Source of the DNA: Noviherbaspirillum cavernae
Lineage (GTDB): Bacteria; Pseudomonadota; Gammaproteobacteria; Burkholderiales; Burkholderiaceae_D
Direction: 5' to 3'
Assembly: GCF_003590875.1 (NCBI RefSeq)
Contig: NZ_QYUN01000003.1
Span: forward strand, 372,001 to 436,000
Length of the DNA stretch: 64,000 bases
Shown: piece by piece, positions 25,590-34,142 of the stretch
Layout: every line of letters begins with the position of its first letter
Numbering within the stretch: position 1 is the stretch's first letter
Made by a program: the position numbers and the translations under genes
Notes under the pieces: model-generated
What the model saw: the letters and a program-made list of their open reading frames with translations, nothing else
Database searches by the model: none
Told to the model about the DNA's origin: nothing

Positions 25590-27769
25590 GCGCCCTCCAT
25601 CGAAAAGATCTTGAGGAACAACTGCCGGAAGCGCCACAGGGCGGTGTGCGACAGCGGTTTCGCTTCATGTTCGAAGCGCACCCATGCGCGTCCGCCCGCG
25701 CGCACCACCTTGCGGTCCGTCAACTGCACATCGGCAAGGAAGAACGGCTCCAGCGCGGTCATGCCTTCGCGCTCGGCGGGATCGGTGACGATGCCGCCGC
25801 CGCCCTTGTCGCCCAGCGCGCCGCTCGGCAAATGCACGGTTGATGACGGATCGACACGCAGCACGCGGCCCTCGAAGGTCTGATTGCCGGCTTCGGCCAG
25901 CTGCACGGACACCTTCTCCACGCCGCCTTTGAAGCGGCCGATATCGTCCTGGGCGATCGCGGCCCGCACGATGGTCGGATCGCCGGCCAGCACGTAGCCG
26001 ATCAGTGATCCCTTGAGCAGATGCCGGCCCAGCAGGTCGTCCGCATGGGGAATGACCACCACGCCATCAACGCCGGCGCGCAGGGTCAGCTTGTCGATCT
26101 GCTCGTCGAGCTGCGCCAGGTCGCGCCGCAGACGTTCGATCTCTTCGTGCGCATTGCGGCCCTGCACAGATGCCTTCAGCCAGCCGCTCGCCTGCTCCGC
26201 TTCGGCACCGGCGCGCTGCGCATGCAGGCGCGCGCGCCGTGCCAGCAGCGGCGGTTCCTCGATCACCGCCAGCGGCTGTCCCTTGGTCACGCGCTGGCCG
26301 TCGTGCGCGACGATCTCGACGACGCGGCCGTCGCTGCCGGTGCGAATCTGCGAACGTTCCGGCAGCCAGACCACGCCGACGGCCACCGTGCTGGCCGGCA
26401 CCGGCACGACTGCAATGGCAGCCACCAGCGCGGCCGTCGCGCCGCCTGCCGCCATCATCGGCTTCCATGGCGTCGCGCTCGGATGCGCGGGAGCGAACAG
26501 CATGCGCATTGCGCCGGACAGCGGCTTGACGAACAAGGCATGCAGCAGCCACAAGGTAGCCGCGAATCCGAGCAGGACGGATTTGGCCACCACCCATTGC
26601 ACGATCACGACGGAGATGCACAGCCGGTATGCCCAGGAGGCGGGCGCGTACAGCATGCACCAGAAGCCTTCGCTGCCGACGGGGTGCCCGTCGGCGTCGT
26701 CGTCCGCCTGCTTCAGGAAGCGCTGCAGCCGCAGCGACCACCAGCGCTGGCTGCGCGACGCAAGATTCGGCAGTTCAAGCAGGTCGCACAGGATGTAATA
26801 GCCGTCGAAGCGCATCAGCGGATTGGCATTGAATGCCAGCGTCGACACGCCGCCGATCGCCATCACCGCGAATGCCGCATCGCGCACGACGCCGTTTTCG
26901 GCGGCCGACCACACAAGCAGGGCGACGGCGGCCAGCGACAGCTCCACCGCGATCCCGGCGCAACTGACCGCGATGCGCTGCCACTTGCCGGGGAACGCGG
27001 TCGCGGCGGAGGCATCGACAAAGGGGGCCGGCACCAGCACAAAGAACGCGATGCCCGCCTCCTTCACCTCGCCGCCCCAATGCCGCACGGCCAGCGCATG
27101 CGCCAGCTCATGCAGGGCCTTCAGGAACGGGTAGACCAGCCACATCAGGAACAGGCCGCGCGGCGTCAGCAGATTGACGGCTGCATGGTGGCGAATCGCG
27201 TTCCATTCGATCGCGGCATGAACGACGCCCCAACCGATCAGCACCGCCCACAGGACAAGCGTGAGCGGATGCCACAGCAGGGGTTGCAGGAACGCAAGCC
27301 GGTCGAGCAGCGCCGACGGATTGAACAGCTTCAGGCTGAAGGCGAACGGATTGAGATTGGCGCGGCGCTCGGCCTCGCGCTGCGTCTGCCGCTGCAATTG
27401 CAGCTTCGACCAGTCCGGCATGGTGTCGAACAGCACCAGTCCGGCATCCATCAGGTGCGCAAGCGCGACGATGATTTCATCCTGCGTCGGCGGGTCGTCC
27501 GCCTCGGCATCCTCTGCGACCTGGTCATCCGCCTTGCGCTGCAAGCCTTGCCACAAGGCATCGAGCGAGTGCTCGCCATCGAGCCGTCCCACCAGCTCGT
27601 AGGCCTTGCGATTCAAACGGTAGTGGCGGCCGCTGACGGCATGGCTGAAGACGAACCATTCCTCGCCGCGCAATACCTGCCGCCGGATGCGCGTGCCGGG
27701 CTGGATGCGCGGGTGCAGCGAGCCGACGCGGTGCCAATTGACGCTGTAGAGCGGGCCGGCGGCTGTCAT
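25586..27769 (-). CDS. Fusion of PqqD-like domain, M50 site-2 protease and HlyD adaptor
   Basis: 727 residues. ATG 27769 overlaps the stop of the preceding gene as ATGA, which decides the start. Residues ~22-117 look like a PqqD/RRE-type winged helix (GRHYRLNRKAYELVGRLDG ... EIIVALAHLMDAGLV). About six membrane segments follow. The zinc site is HELAH (220-224), with a second M50 motif FNANPLMRFDGYY (Asp322). After the last membrane segment (~residues 445-465) comes an HlyD-type part: lipoyl halves (GRVVEIVAHDGQRVTKGQPL; LRAGVDGVVVIPHADD) and a helical hairpin. M50 enzymes cleave in or near the membrane; HlyD parts reach across the periplasm. PqqD-like domains bind leader peptides of modified peptides, so here it may recognise the adhesin's N-terminus (inference). 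Its GTGA overlap with the SecA-like gene shows close coupling. Confidence 0.9.
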   Translation of the reverse strand: MTAAGPLYSVNWHRVGSLHPRIQPGTRIRRQVLRGEEWFVFSHAVSGRHYRLNRKAYELVGRLDGEHSLDALWQGLQRKADDQVAEDAEADDPPTQDEIIVALAHLMDAGLVLFDTMPDWSKLQLQRQTQREAERRANLNPFAFSLKLFNPSALLDRLAFLQPLLWHPLTLVLWAVLIGWGVVHAAIEWNAIRHHAAVNLLTPRGLFLMWLVYPFLKALHELAHALAVRHWGGEVKEAGIAFFVLVPAPFVDASAATAFPGKWQRIAVSCAGIAVELSLAAVALLVWSAAENGVVRDAAFAVMAIGGVSTLAFNANPLMRFDGYYILCDLLELPNLASRSQRWWSLRLQRFLKQADDDADGHPVGSEGFWCMLYAPASWAYRLCISVVIVQWVVAKSVLLGFAATLWLLHALFVKPLSGAMRMLFAPAHPSATPWKPMMAAGGATAALVAAIAVVPVPASTVAVGVVWLPERSQIRTGSDGRVVEIVAHDGQRVTKGQPLAVIEEPPLLARRARLHAQRAGAEAEQASGWLKASVQGRNAHEEIERLRRDLAQLDEQIDKLTLRAGVDGVVVIPHADDLLGRHLLKGSLIGYVLAGDPTIVRAAIAQDDIGRFKGGVEKVSVQLAEAGNQTFEGRVLRVDPSSTVHLPSGALGDKGGGGIVTDPAEREGMTALEPFFLADVQLTDRKVVRAGGRAWVRFEHEAKPLSHTALWRFRQLFLKIFSMEGA

Positions 27770-29172
27770 CCCAGTCTGCTCCACACGATGAAGGACAGTG
27801 CATGCCACGCGCGCGCCGCCCATTGCCAGCCGATCGGCGTGTGGCCGGTGGTGATCTTGGCGACGCCCTTCAGACCCGGCACCAGCGCGGCTGCGGCTGC
27901 GTCCGCGTCGAGCTGCGCTTCGACCTCGAACACGTTCTCGCCATCGGAGGAAATACCTGCCACCGGCGTGATACGCGCGATGCGAATGCCGAAAGCCTGA
28001 TCGGGCAAGGCGGTCAACACCAGCTTGCCGGCCTGTCCGAGCTTGACGCCGGAGATGTCGCGCTCGGGAACCTCCACCATGACACGGAACTCCGACCCCT
28101 GCGACACGGTCAGCAGCACATCGCCGCGCTTCAACGGCGAACCGAGCAGCTGCGTCAGGTCGCCCTTGATCACCACGCCGTCGAATGGCGCGATCAACTG
28201 CGTGCGCTCGAGCTGCTGCGCCACCAGCTCCCTCTGCGCGATGACCTCGTCGAGCTTGGCGCGGCGCAGCGCCACCTGCGTGCGATCCGCCTTCACCATC
28301 GCCTCGGCCAGCGCATTCTCCTGCTGTACCGCTTCCGCATCGAGCCGGCGGCGCTCGACATGCAAGGCCTCGTCATTCAGCTCGGCCAGTGACTGGCTCG
28401 CCTGCACCCGATCGCCGGGACGCACGCGCACTTCCTTCAGATAACCGTCGATCGGCGACGTGATCACGCGCTGCACCGACGCCTCCAGCCGCGCCTGTCC
28501 CGATACCCGGTTCGACACCGGCAGCAGGAACACCGCCGCCGCACAGAGTGCGACAAAACCCGCGGCGACATGGCGCGTGCGGAGCGACGCCAGGCTGCCA
28601 CGCGTCACGGCGGCGCGCACCGCGGTCGCGCACCGCACGGGCAGCGGCTGATCCAGCGTCCACTTCAGCTTCAAGAGCGGACCGGCATCGACAGCCAGCT
28701 GCTGCAGCGACGCCAGCAGCTCGCGATCGAAACCGTTCTTCCTGCGGCTCTCCAGCGTGATCGCGCCGATCAGCTGGCCATCCTCCGCCAGCGGAATGGT
28801 AAAAACGCTCGACAAGCCGTTGCAGCGCGCCAGCTCGGCATGCGCGAGAACGATATGGGGAAAATCGTTGAGCGGGTCGGGATAATGCAGCGCCGTATCC
28901 TGCAACAGGCTTTCCTCCATCGCCGCCGTCACTTCCGGCAGGATGGAATCCTTCATCCCCTGGTAGTACTGCGAGACGGCGCAAATCCTGATCGCCTTGC
29001 GCGTAACGAAGCCAAGGCTGGCGCGTTCGCATCCCGTCGATTGCGCCAGGCGGGTGAGAAATTCGGTCGCCGCACTGCTGAACGACGCATGCGTGAGCAA
29101 CGGCCGCAACCAGTCCATGAAACCGGTGTTGCGGTCTGTCGTTTGTTCCGCATGCGCCGTGGTGAGTTTCAT
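27766..29172 (-). CDS. Membrane protein with cytoplasmic GAF and periplasmic HlyD domain
   Basis: 468 residues if ATG 29172 is the start. No clear ribosome site supports any candidate, and an in-frame ATG at 29250 would add 26 mostly hydrophobic residues. The N-terminal ~25-185 is a GAF-like sensor domain (TGCERASLGFVTRKAIRICA ... FTIPLAEDGQLIGAITLES). Next come one membrane segment (~residues 200-222, GFVALCAAAVFLLPV) and an HlyD-type adaptor: ITSPIDGYLKEVRVRPGDRV, a helical hairpin, TQLIAPFDGVVIKGDL and a barrel. The topology is cytoplasmic sensor to periplasmic adaptor. It is the first gene of the operon, and its TGA overlaps the next ATG. A GAF domain fused to a membrane-fusion protein is unusual and could pass a small-molecule signal to the export machine. 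The GAF ligand is unknown. Confidence 0.85.
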   Translation of the reverse strand: MKLTTAHAEQTTDRNTGFMDWLRPLLTHASFSSAATEFLTRLAQSTGCERASLGFVTRKAIRICAVSQYYQGMKDSILPEVTAAMEESLLQDTALHYPDPLNDFPHIVLAHAELARCNGLSSVFTIPLAEDGQLIGAITLESRRKNGFDRELLASLQQLAVDAGPLLKLKWTLDQPLPVRCATAVRAAVTRGSLASLRTRHVAAGFVALCAAAVFLLPVSNRVSGQARLEASVQRVITSPIDGYLKEVRVRPGDRVQASQSLAELNDEALHVERRRLDAEAVQQENALAEAMVKADRTQVALRRAKLDEVIAQRELVAQQLERTQLIAPFDGVVIKGDLTQLLGSPLKRGDVLLTVSQGSEFRVMVEVPERDISGVKLGQAGKLVLTALPDQAFGIRIARITPVAGISSDGENVFEVEAQLDADAAAAALVPGLKGVAKITTGHTPIGWQWAARAWHALSFIVWSRLG

Positions 29173-29739
29173 GGTGGAAGTGAGCGGGATGGGCGAAAGA
29201 TGCAGCTTGATAAAGTTGCTAAAAACCAATATCAATATATCACCCACCATTGCCCGAAGGCACCAAATAAAAACGTCGTCTTATAGGTGGAATTCCTCTA
29301 AAAATCATGCCTCATGCGCCGATTATTACTTTCAGTTACAAGCGATCTCATGCAAACGTTTTTCTTGCGCATCATCTTCATTTTTTGCGTGAAATATCGA
29401 CAAAAAACGATGAAAATCGCCAGAAAAGCGATGCCACATGGGTGCCACTTGCCAAATATTCTGTAACCAACAATCAAACTCGATGCACGTCGTTTGCCCG
29501 CAACGGTGGCCGCGAAATCATCGCCGCATTTCACCCATGAAACAAATTCCGGATGCCCCTCGCATGAGCGCCCTTCACCGATGATGCTGTGCAATCTGAT
29601 ACGGCACCCTCCAAGGAGAGTGCTAATCTGGATGAAGGAAAGGCTGATCCGCCATGGCCGAAACGATTCGCTTTTGTTTTCGCGACGCTGCACATGCGAT
29701 TGACAAGGCCGCGCCGAAGGCACTTCACGAGCACCGCAA
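29173..29739. other. AT-rich divergent promoter region, no supported gene
   Basis: 567 bp between the giant-adhesin operon (minus) and guanine deaminase (plus). One line I counted (29401-29460) is 43% GC against over 60% in the flanking genes. A 150-codon frame on the minus strand (29298-29750) has no ribosome site and an unlikely composition. I see no convincing sigma-70 pair for the operon. A dyad lies at 29604-29623. Confidence 0.55.
29604..29623. promoter_or_regulatory. Dyad GCACCCTCC-AA-GGAGAGTGC upstream of guanine deaminase
   Basis: Inverted arms of 9 bp match at 8 positions around AA. Direct copies of AATCTG flank the dyad on both sides. It lies 116 bp before the guanine deaminase start. 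It could be an operator for either divergent unit. The regulator is unknown. Confidence 0.35.
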
Positions 29740-31071
29740 ATGAATGACAAGCAAACACGTCATGAGCTGCAGGCCTATCGCGCCAGCCTGCTGCACTTCA
29801 CCGACGACCCGGCGCATGCCGAACATGCGCATCGCTGGCATGAAGACGGTCTTCTGATCGTGGGCGATGGCCGCATCGTGGCGGCAGGCGATTACGCGCA
29901 GTTGCAATCGACGCTGCCGCCGCACACGCCGCTGCATGAGCATCGCGGCAAGATCATCCTGCCCGGCTTCATCGACACTCACATCCACTATCCGCAGACC
30001 GACATCATCGCCTCGCCCGCGCCGGGCCTGCTGTCATGGCTGGAGACTTATACCTTTCCCGCCGAGCACCGCTTCGACGACGCCGAACATGCGCGGGAAG
30101 TCGCCGATTTTTTTCTGGACGAACTGATGCGCTGCGGCACCACCACTGCGATGGTGTATTGCACCGTGCATCCGGCATCCGTCGAAGCGTTCTTCAACGC
30201 CAGCGAAGCGCGCAATCTGCGCATGGTGGCCGGCAAGGTGATGATGGACCGCAACTGCCCCGAATCATTGCGCGACGATGCGGAAAGCAGCGCGCGCGAC
30301 AGCGAGGCGCTGATCAGGAAATGGCACAAGCGCGGCCGCCAGCTGTACGCCATCACGCCACGCTTTGCGGCGACTTCCAGCACCCTTCAGCTGCAACTCG
30401 CCGGCGAACTCGCACGCGCCCATCCCGATACCTTCATCCAGACGCATGTCGCGGAAAACACCGACGAAGTCGCATGGGTAAAATCCCTGTTTCCCGCTGC
30501 GCGCAGCTATCTGGATGTGTATGACAGACACGGCTTGATGCGCGAGCGCGCCATGTATGCGCACTGCATCTGGCTCGATGATGAAGATCGCGCCCGCATG
30601 GCGCATACCGGTACTGCAGCGGCGGTCTGCCCGACCTCCAATCTGTTTCTCGGCAGCGGCCTGTTCGACTTCGCACGCGCCGACGCGGCCCGCATGCCGC
30701 TCTCGCTCGGCACCGACGTCGGTGGCGGCACCTCATTCTCGATGCTGCGTACCATGAACGAAGCCTACAAGGTGGCGCGCATGGGCGGCACGCACCTGTC
30801 GGCCTTGCGCATATTCTACCTGGCGACGCTGGGCGGCGCGCGCAGCATGCGGCTGGAAGGCACGATAGGCAGTTTCGCCATCGGTGCGGAGGCGGATTTC
30901 ATCATGCTCGATCCGAAGGCGACGCCTCTGCTTGCGCGCCGCGCGGCGCAGGCCGACAGTCTGGAGGAACTGCTGTTCGCCTTCGCCCTGCTGGGCGATG
31001 AGCGCATGGTGGCAGCGACCCATGTCGCGGGACGCTTGCGGCATGCGCTCAGGGCAGGCGCGCCTGCCTGA
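29740..31071 (+). CDS. guaD: Guanine deaminase
   Basis: 443 residues. It is an amidohydrolase-fold enzyme that converts guanine to xanthine and ammonia in purine salvage or catabolism. Seen: the zinc motif PGFIDTHIHYPQ (residues ~76-87), a conserved HVAENTDEV region (~236), a later metal His (MYAHCIWLDD), the SNLFLGSGLFD substrate loop, and the catalytic Asp in GTDVGGGTSFSM. The length is normal for the family. ATG 29740 directly gives the usual N-terminus, although the ribosome site is weak. No other purine genes lie near. Its 3' end overlaps a DUF1275 gene fragment on the other strand. Confidence 0.92.
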   Translation: MNDKQTRHELQAYRASLLHFTDDPAHAEHAHRWHEDGLLIVGDGRIVAAGDYAQLQSTLPPHTPLHEHRGKIILPGFIDTHIHYPQTDIIASPAPGLLSWLETYTFPAEHRFDDAEHAREVADFFLDELMRCGTTTAMVYCTVHPASVEAFFNASEARNLRMVAGKVMMDRNCPESLRDDAESSARDSEALIRKWHKRGRQLYAITPRFAATSSTLQLQLAGELARAHPDTFIQTHVAENTDEVAWVKSLFPAARSYLDVYDRHGLMRERAMYAHCIWLDDEDRARMAHTGTAAAVCPTSNLFLGSGLFDFARADAARMPLSLGTDVGGGTSFSMLRTMNEAYKVARMGGTHLSALRIFYLATLGGARSMRLEGTIGSFAIGAEADFIMLDPKATPLLARRAAQADSLEELLFAFALLGDERMVAATHVAGRLRHALRAGAPA

Positions 31072-31279
31072 TCGATGGCGCAGCCGAAATGACGACCAGC
31101 ACGAGATGATCCGCAGCAGACGACACGATGCCGGTCATGTGCGAGGTGTACTGTCCGATCGCGAGAAAGCCGCCCGCGTTGAGCGCCCCCGCCACGAAGG
31201 ACAGCGACACGCCAAGGTGAAAATTTGCACGGGTGGTCCGTTCGGTGGCGGCAAGTCCGCTCAGGTACGTGATCGGCAT
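31049..31279 (-). pseudogene. Fragment of a DUF1275 (YoaK-type) membrane protein gene
   Basis: 76 residues from ATG 31279. The first ~55 match the start of DUF1275 membrane proteins: a first helix LGVSLSFVAGALNAGGFLAI, then the typical GQYTSHMTG turn. Full-length members have about 220-240 residues and six membrane segments. Here the frame ends soon after the second helix would begin (ADHLVLVVISA), at the point where it runs into the 3' end of guaD. The gene has therefore lost about two thirds of its length, probably by a deletion that joined it to guaD. Confidence 0.7.
31053..31068. terminator. 16-bp perfect palindrome at the guaD stop
   Basis: GGCAGGCGCGCCTGCC is a perfect palindrome that ends one base before the guaD TGA (31069-31071). 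As RNA it could form a GC-rich hairpin, possibly part of a terminator for converging transcription, but there is no T-run. Confidence 0.3.
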
Positions 31280-31337
31280 GGAGTGACCATCGGGGAGATG
31301 CGTTTCGACGCCTCTCGGTGTACGACCCGCGCCGCAG

Positions 31338-32453
31338 TCACAGCACCGCGCCGCGCGCGGCAACCGGCCACAGCGCCTCGACCTTGCCGTCGCGCACGCA
31401 GATCAGGGTGTCGTACAGATTGACGGTCGGGTCGCAATGACCGGGCACCAGCATCAGTTTCTCGCCCAGCGCCAGCGCCGCGCCGGCATCCGTCTTGAGC
31501 ACGCCGTGTTTGTCGGAGGCCTTCAGATAGTGCAGATCGGGACGCTGCCACACCGTCGGCATGCCGGAATCGACGCTCGATGCCTTCAGGCCTGCGTCCA
31601 CCACGGCGCGCTCGGCGGCGGGGCCGCTCATCACCGTGGTCAGCACGAACAGCGCATGCTCGAATGCGACATCGCCTTCGCCGCGCTGGTTGTCGCCGTA
31701 GTCGCGATCCATGAAGACGTAGGAGCCCGGCTGCAGTTCGTTGTACACGCCTGAATCGCGTTCGTGAATGAAGCTCCCGGTGCCGGCTCCCGTGACGATA
31801 TCGACGGCGATGCCGCGCGCTTCGATGTCCTGCTTCGTCATCAGCGACAGCGCGGCGGCGCCGGCGATGGCGGCGGCACGATCCTGCGGCTGGCGCAGAT
31901 GCTGGGCGCTGCCGTGATAACAATGCAGGCCGGCGAAGCGCAATGGCGGACTGGCGCTGATCAGGTCCGCGAGATGCACCGCGTCTTCTCCCGGCCTGAC
32001 GCCGCAGCGATGCGCGCCGACATCGACCTCGATGTAGACGTCCAGCGGCGTATCGGCCTGCAGCGCGGCGCGCGCCAGTTCGTGCACCTGCGATGGATGA
32101 TCGACCAGCACGCCGATGGCGGCCTTTGCGGCCAGTTCCATCAGATGCCGGATCTTGGCCGCGCCGACGATTTCGTTGGTGATGAGAATATCCCTGACAC
32201 CGGCATCGACGAAGACCGCCGCTTCGCTGACCTTCTGGCAACAGATGCCGACCGCGCCGAGCGCGATCTGGCGCAAGGCGATTTCGGGGCACTTGTGGCT
32301 CTTGGCGTGCGGCCGCAGCCGGACATTGCGTCCCTTCACGGCCTGCGCCATGCGCTCGAGATTGCGTTCGAATGCATCGAGGTCGAGTATCAGCGCCGGG
32401 GTGTCGATGTCGGCGATCGCGTCGCCGGGTGTTGCCGCGTTCCAGGGAGCCAT
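31338..32453 (-). CDS. PLP-dependent D-threonine/3-hydroxyaspartate aldolase-like enzyme
   Basis: 371 residues from ATG 32453; the open frame runs further upstream, but that part has no protein-like composition. It is a fold-type III (alanine-racemase N-terminal) barrel. The PLP lysine is the K of RPHAKSHKCP (~residues 47-56). The C-terminal domain carries the metal-binding HCDPTVNLYD typical of D-threonine aldolase, D-serine dehydratase and 3-hydroxyaspartate aldolase. TPALILDLDAFERN is the family's usual opening. The enzyme probably splits a D-beta-hydroxy amino acid to glycine and an aldehyde (or glyoxylate), or dehydrates it. The exact substrate cannot be fixed from sequence, and no neighbour gives a clear clue. 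Confidence 0.85.
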   Translation of the reverse strand: MAPWNAATPGDAIADIDTPALILDLDAFERNLERMAQAVKGRNVRLRPHAKSHKCPEIALRQIALGAVGICCQKVSEAAVFVDAGVRDILITNEIVGAAKIRHLMELAAKAAIGVLVDHPSQVHELARAALQADTPLDVYIEVDVGAHRCGVRPGEDAVHLADLISASPPLRFAGLHCYHGSAQHLRQPQDRAAAIAGAAALSLMTKQDIEARGIAVDIVTGAGTGSFIHERDSGVYNELQPGSYVFMDRDYGDNQRGEGDVAFEHALFVLTTVMSGPAAERAVVDAGLKASSVDSGMPTVWQRPDLHYLKASDKHGVLKTDAGAALALGEKLMLVPGHCDPTVNLYDTLICVRDGKVEALWPVAARGAVL

Positions 32454-32604
32454 GGCAGTGAAAGCGTGACCTGGTTGAGATGCCGCCGCCACATTGCGGA
32501 GAAGCACCTTTCTCGTCACGCGAAGTGGATCGGAAAGATCACAGCATAGCCGCTTTTGATTCGCCTGCCATGCCGTTTCCCGCAACAAGCGGCCATGCCG
32601 CGCC

Positions 32605-33423
32605 TTATTCCTTGAAGTAGACGACCTGATGGGTGGCCGCCAGCAAGACGCCGTCGGCGTTCCAGACTTCCGCGCTCTGGTCGAAGAAACCTTTCCCGAA
32701 ATGCAGCGCCCGTGCGACACCCAACAGCGGGCTGTTGCCCTGCGCGGCCAACTGGGTGGCGCTGGCGTGGAAGTAGGTGGTGAGCGTCACCGTGCCAATC
32801 GGCACCCATTTCGGCCGCCGCACGAAAATGCGCGGGAAGAAAGCGTCGCAAATCGCCGACAGCGACAGAAAGTCCAGCGGACGCGACGGTTGGTCGCGTA
32901 TCCACAGGCGCGACTGCGACGGATGACCGCCGGTATCGGGCGTGCCCGGCCCGCCGTCAATGAAACGCATGTCATAGCAGGCAGTCCAGGCCGCGGCCGG
33001 AATGGCCGGCGTCGGCGTGATGCTGTCGGCGGGTGGCACGTGCGGGAAGGCGGCGTCGGTTGCGCTCCAGGTATCGCGCCGGATCGCCGTGACGGCGGTG
33101 GCGAACGCCGCCACCTCGCCAGCTTGAATCAGTTCGATGAACCAGTGTTGCGTGCTGCGGTTGGTCCGCACTGCCCTCGCATGAACAGAAAAGCTGCCAT
33201 CGGCGATGGGTGCCGCGTAATGCACGGTCAGCGACAGCGGCTCGCCAAGGCGATCCGGATGGCACATCACTGCGTTGAGCAGGGTCGCACCGATCACGCC
33301 CCCGAAAGGACCGACCATGTTTCCGTAGGCTGCACTGGTGTGGCCGGTGTAGGTATTGTCGTCGTGTTTCGAGAGCGCAATGGCGGCGTCGAACACATGC
33401 ATCGAAGCTTCGGGTGTCTCCAT
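32605..33423 (-). CDS. Acyl-CoA thioesterase family protein (double hotdog)
   Basis: 272 residues from ATG 33423, with AAGGAAG upstream; the frame continues 29 codons further without a better start. The N-terminal half has the TesB-like pattern (YGNMVGPFGGVIGATLLNAV ... LTVHYAAPIADG), the C-terminal half the second hotdog (TVTLTTYFHASATQL ... GFFDQSAEVWNADGVLLAAT). This arrangement is that of the acyl-CoA thioesterase II/thioesterase-like family, which hydrolyses acyl-CoA to free acid and CoA in the cytoplasm. It lies 151 bp upstream of the aldolase gene on the same strand and may be co-transcribed, with no obvious common pathway. Confidence 0.82.
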   Translation of the reverse strand: METPEASMHVFDAAIALSKHDDNTYTGHTSAAYGNMVGPFGGVIGATLLNAVMCHPDRLGEPLSLTVHYAAPIADGSFSVHARAVRTNRSTQHWFIELIQAGEVAAFATAVTAIRRDTWSATDAAFPHVPPADSITPTPAIPAAAWTACYDMRFIDGGPGTPDTGGHPSQSRLWIRDQPSRPLDFLSLSAICDAFFPRIFVRRPKWVPIGTVTLTTYFHASATQLAAQGNSPLLGVARALHFGKGFFDQSAEVWNADGVLLAATHQVVYFKE

Positions 33424-33575
33424 GTTCTTCCTTGTTTTTTTCTGTCCAGTGGAATGAAACTTTTTCTCGTTCCAATGCGTGGAACCGATGCATGCAGAAG
33501 GACGGCTCAAGCATGCCGCAAGCTAGGCGTCCCGAACCTGCAGCCGCAGTGAGTAGTCGTCAAACGCCTTCGCGC

Positions 33576-33896
33576 TCAGACCTGCGTCACAAACGCGACG
33601 CCGACCGCAATCACCGCAACGGCAAGCGCAATTGCCGAGAGTATCCGCTGCTGCTTCAACTGTCCTTCCAGCTGCCCGAACCGAGCCTCCACACGCTGCG
33701 CGATTTCACCGATCGCTTCCGCATGTTTCGCTGCAATATCCTGCAGTTCCAGTACATCCTTGTTCAGGGTTTCAAGCGCTTGCGCTTCGGGCGTCCCTTT
33801 CAGTTCCTTGTCCTTGCGGGAGCGGAACACACCACTCACCAACTCGATGACGTGCGGTGCGAGAAGACTGACGGTTTCTGTTGTGATCACTGGCAT
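33576..33896 (-). CDS. Small coiled-coil protein with C-terminal membrane anchor
   Basis: 106 residues from ATG 33896; earlier in-frame ATGs give a less likely N-terminus, and the ribosome site is weak. Residues ~35-80 form a heptad-like helical stretch (ALETLNKDVLELQDIAAKHA ...), followed by LSAIALAVAVIAVGVAFVT as a single membrane helix at the C-terminus. This layout suggests a tail-anchored protein facing the cytoplasm. I do not recognise the family. Confidence 0.6.
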   Translation of the reverse strand: MPVITTETVSLLAPHVIELVSGVFRSRKDKELKGTPEAQALETLNKDVLELQDIAAKHAEAIGEIAQRVEARFGQLEGQLKQQRILSAIALAVAVIAVGVAFVTQV

Positions 33897-34142
33897 GTTT
33901 GTATCTTTGCAAAAAATGATTCTAATGAGCGAGATTGGCGGCTTCCGATACGGCATTACAGCATATCGCTTGCAAAAGATGTGCGTCTCGAGAAAATTCA
34001 GCACGTGCCGGCTTGCAGTTATTGCACGCAGCACATGATCCCACTTCCCTTGCTTTTGCTGTTGCCGAAAGTTTCGACAACGACAAGACGCATGTAGTAC
34101 AGGGGGGAAATACCTGCCGCGGGACAGGACGGAAGGCGACCG

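Noticed and set aside
4805..29172. Standard type I secretion operon with LapA-type adhesin
   Set aside because: There is no ABC exporter, no TolC-like gene, no RTX repeats and no LapG/LapD pair. HlyD-type adaptors alone do not make a type I system.
29298..29750. 150-codon minus-strand frame upstream of the giant operon
   Set aside because: No ribosome site, Cys/Arg/Ser-rich composition unlike a protein of this genome, and it crosses the divergent promoter region and the start of guaD.
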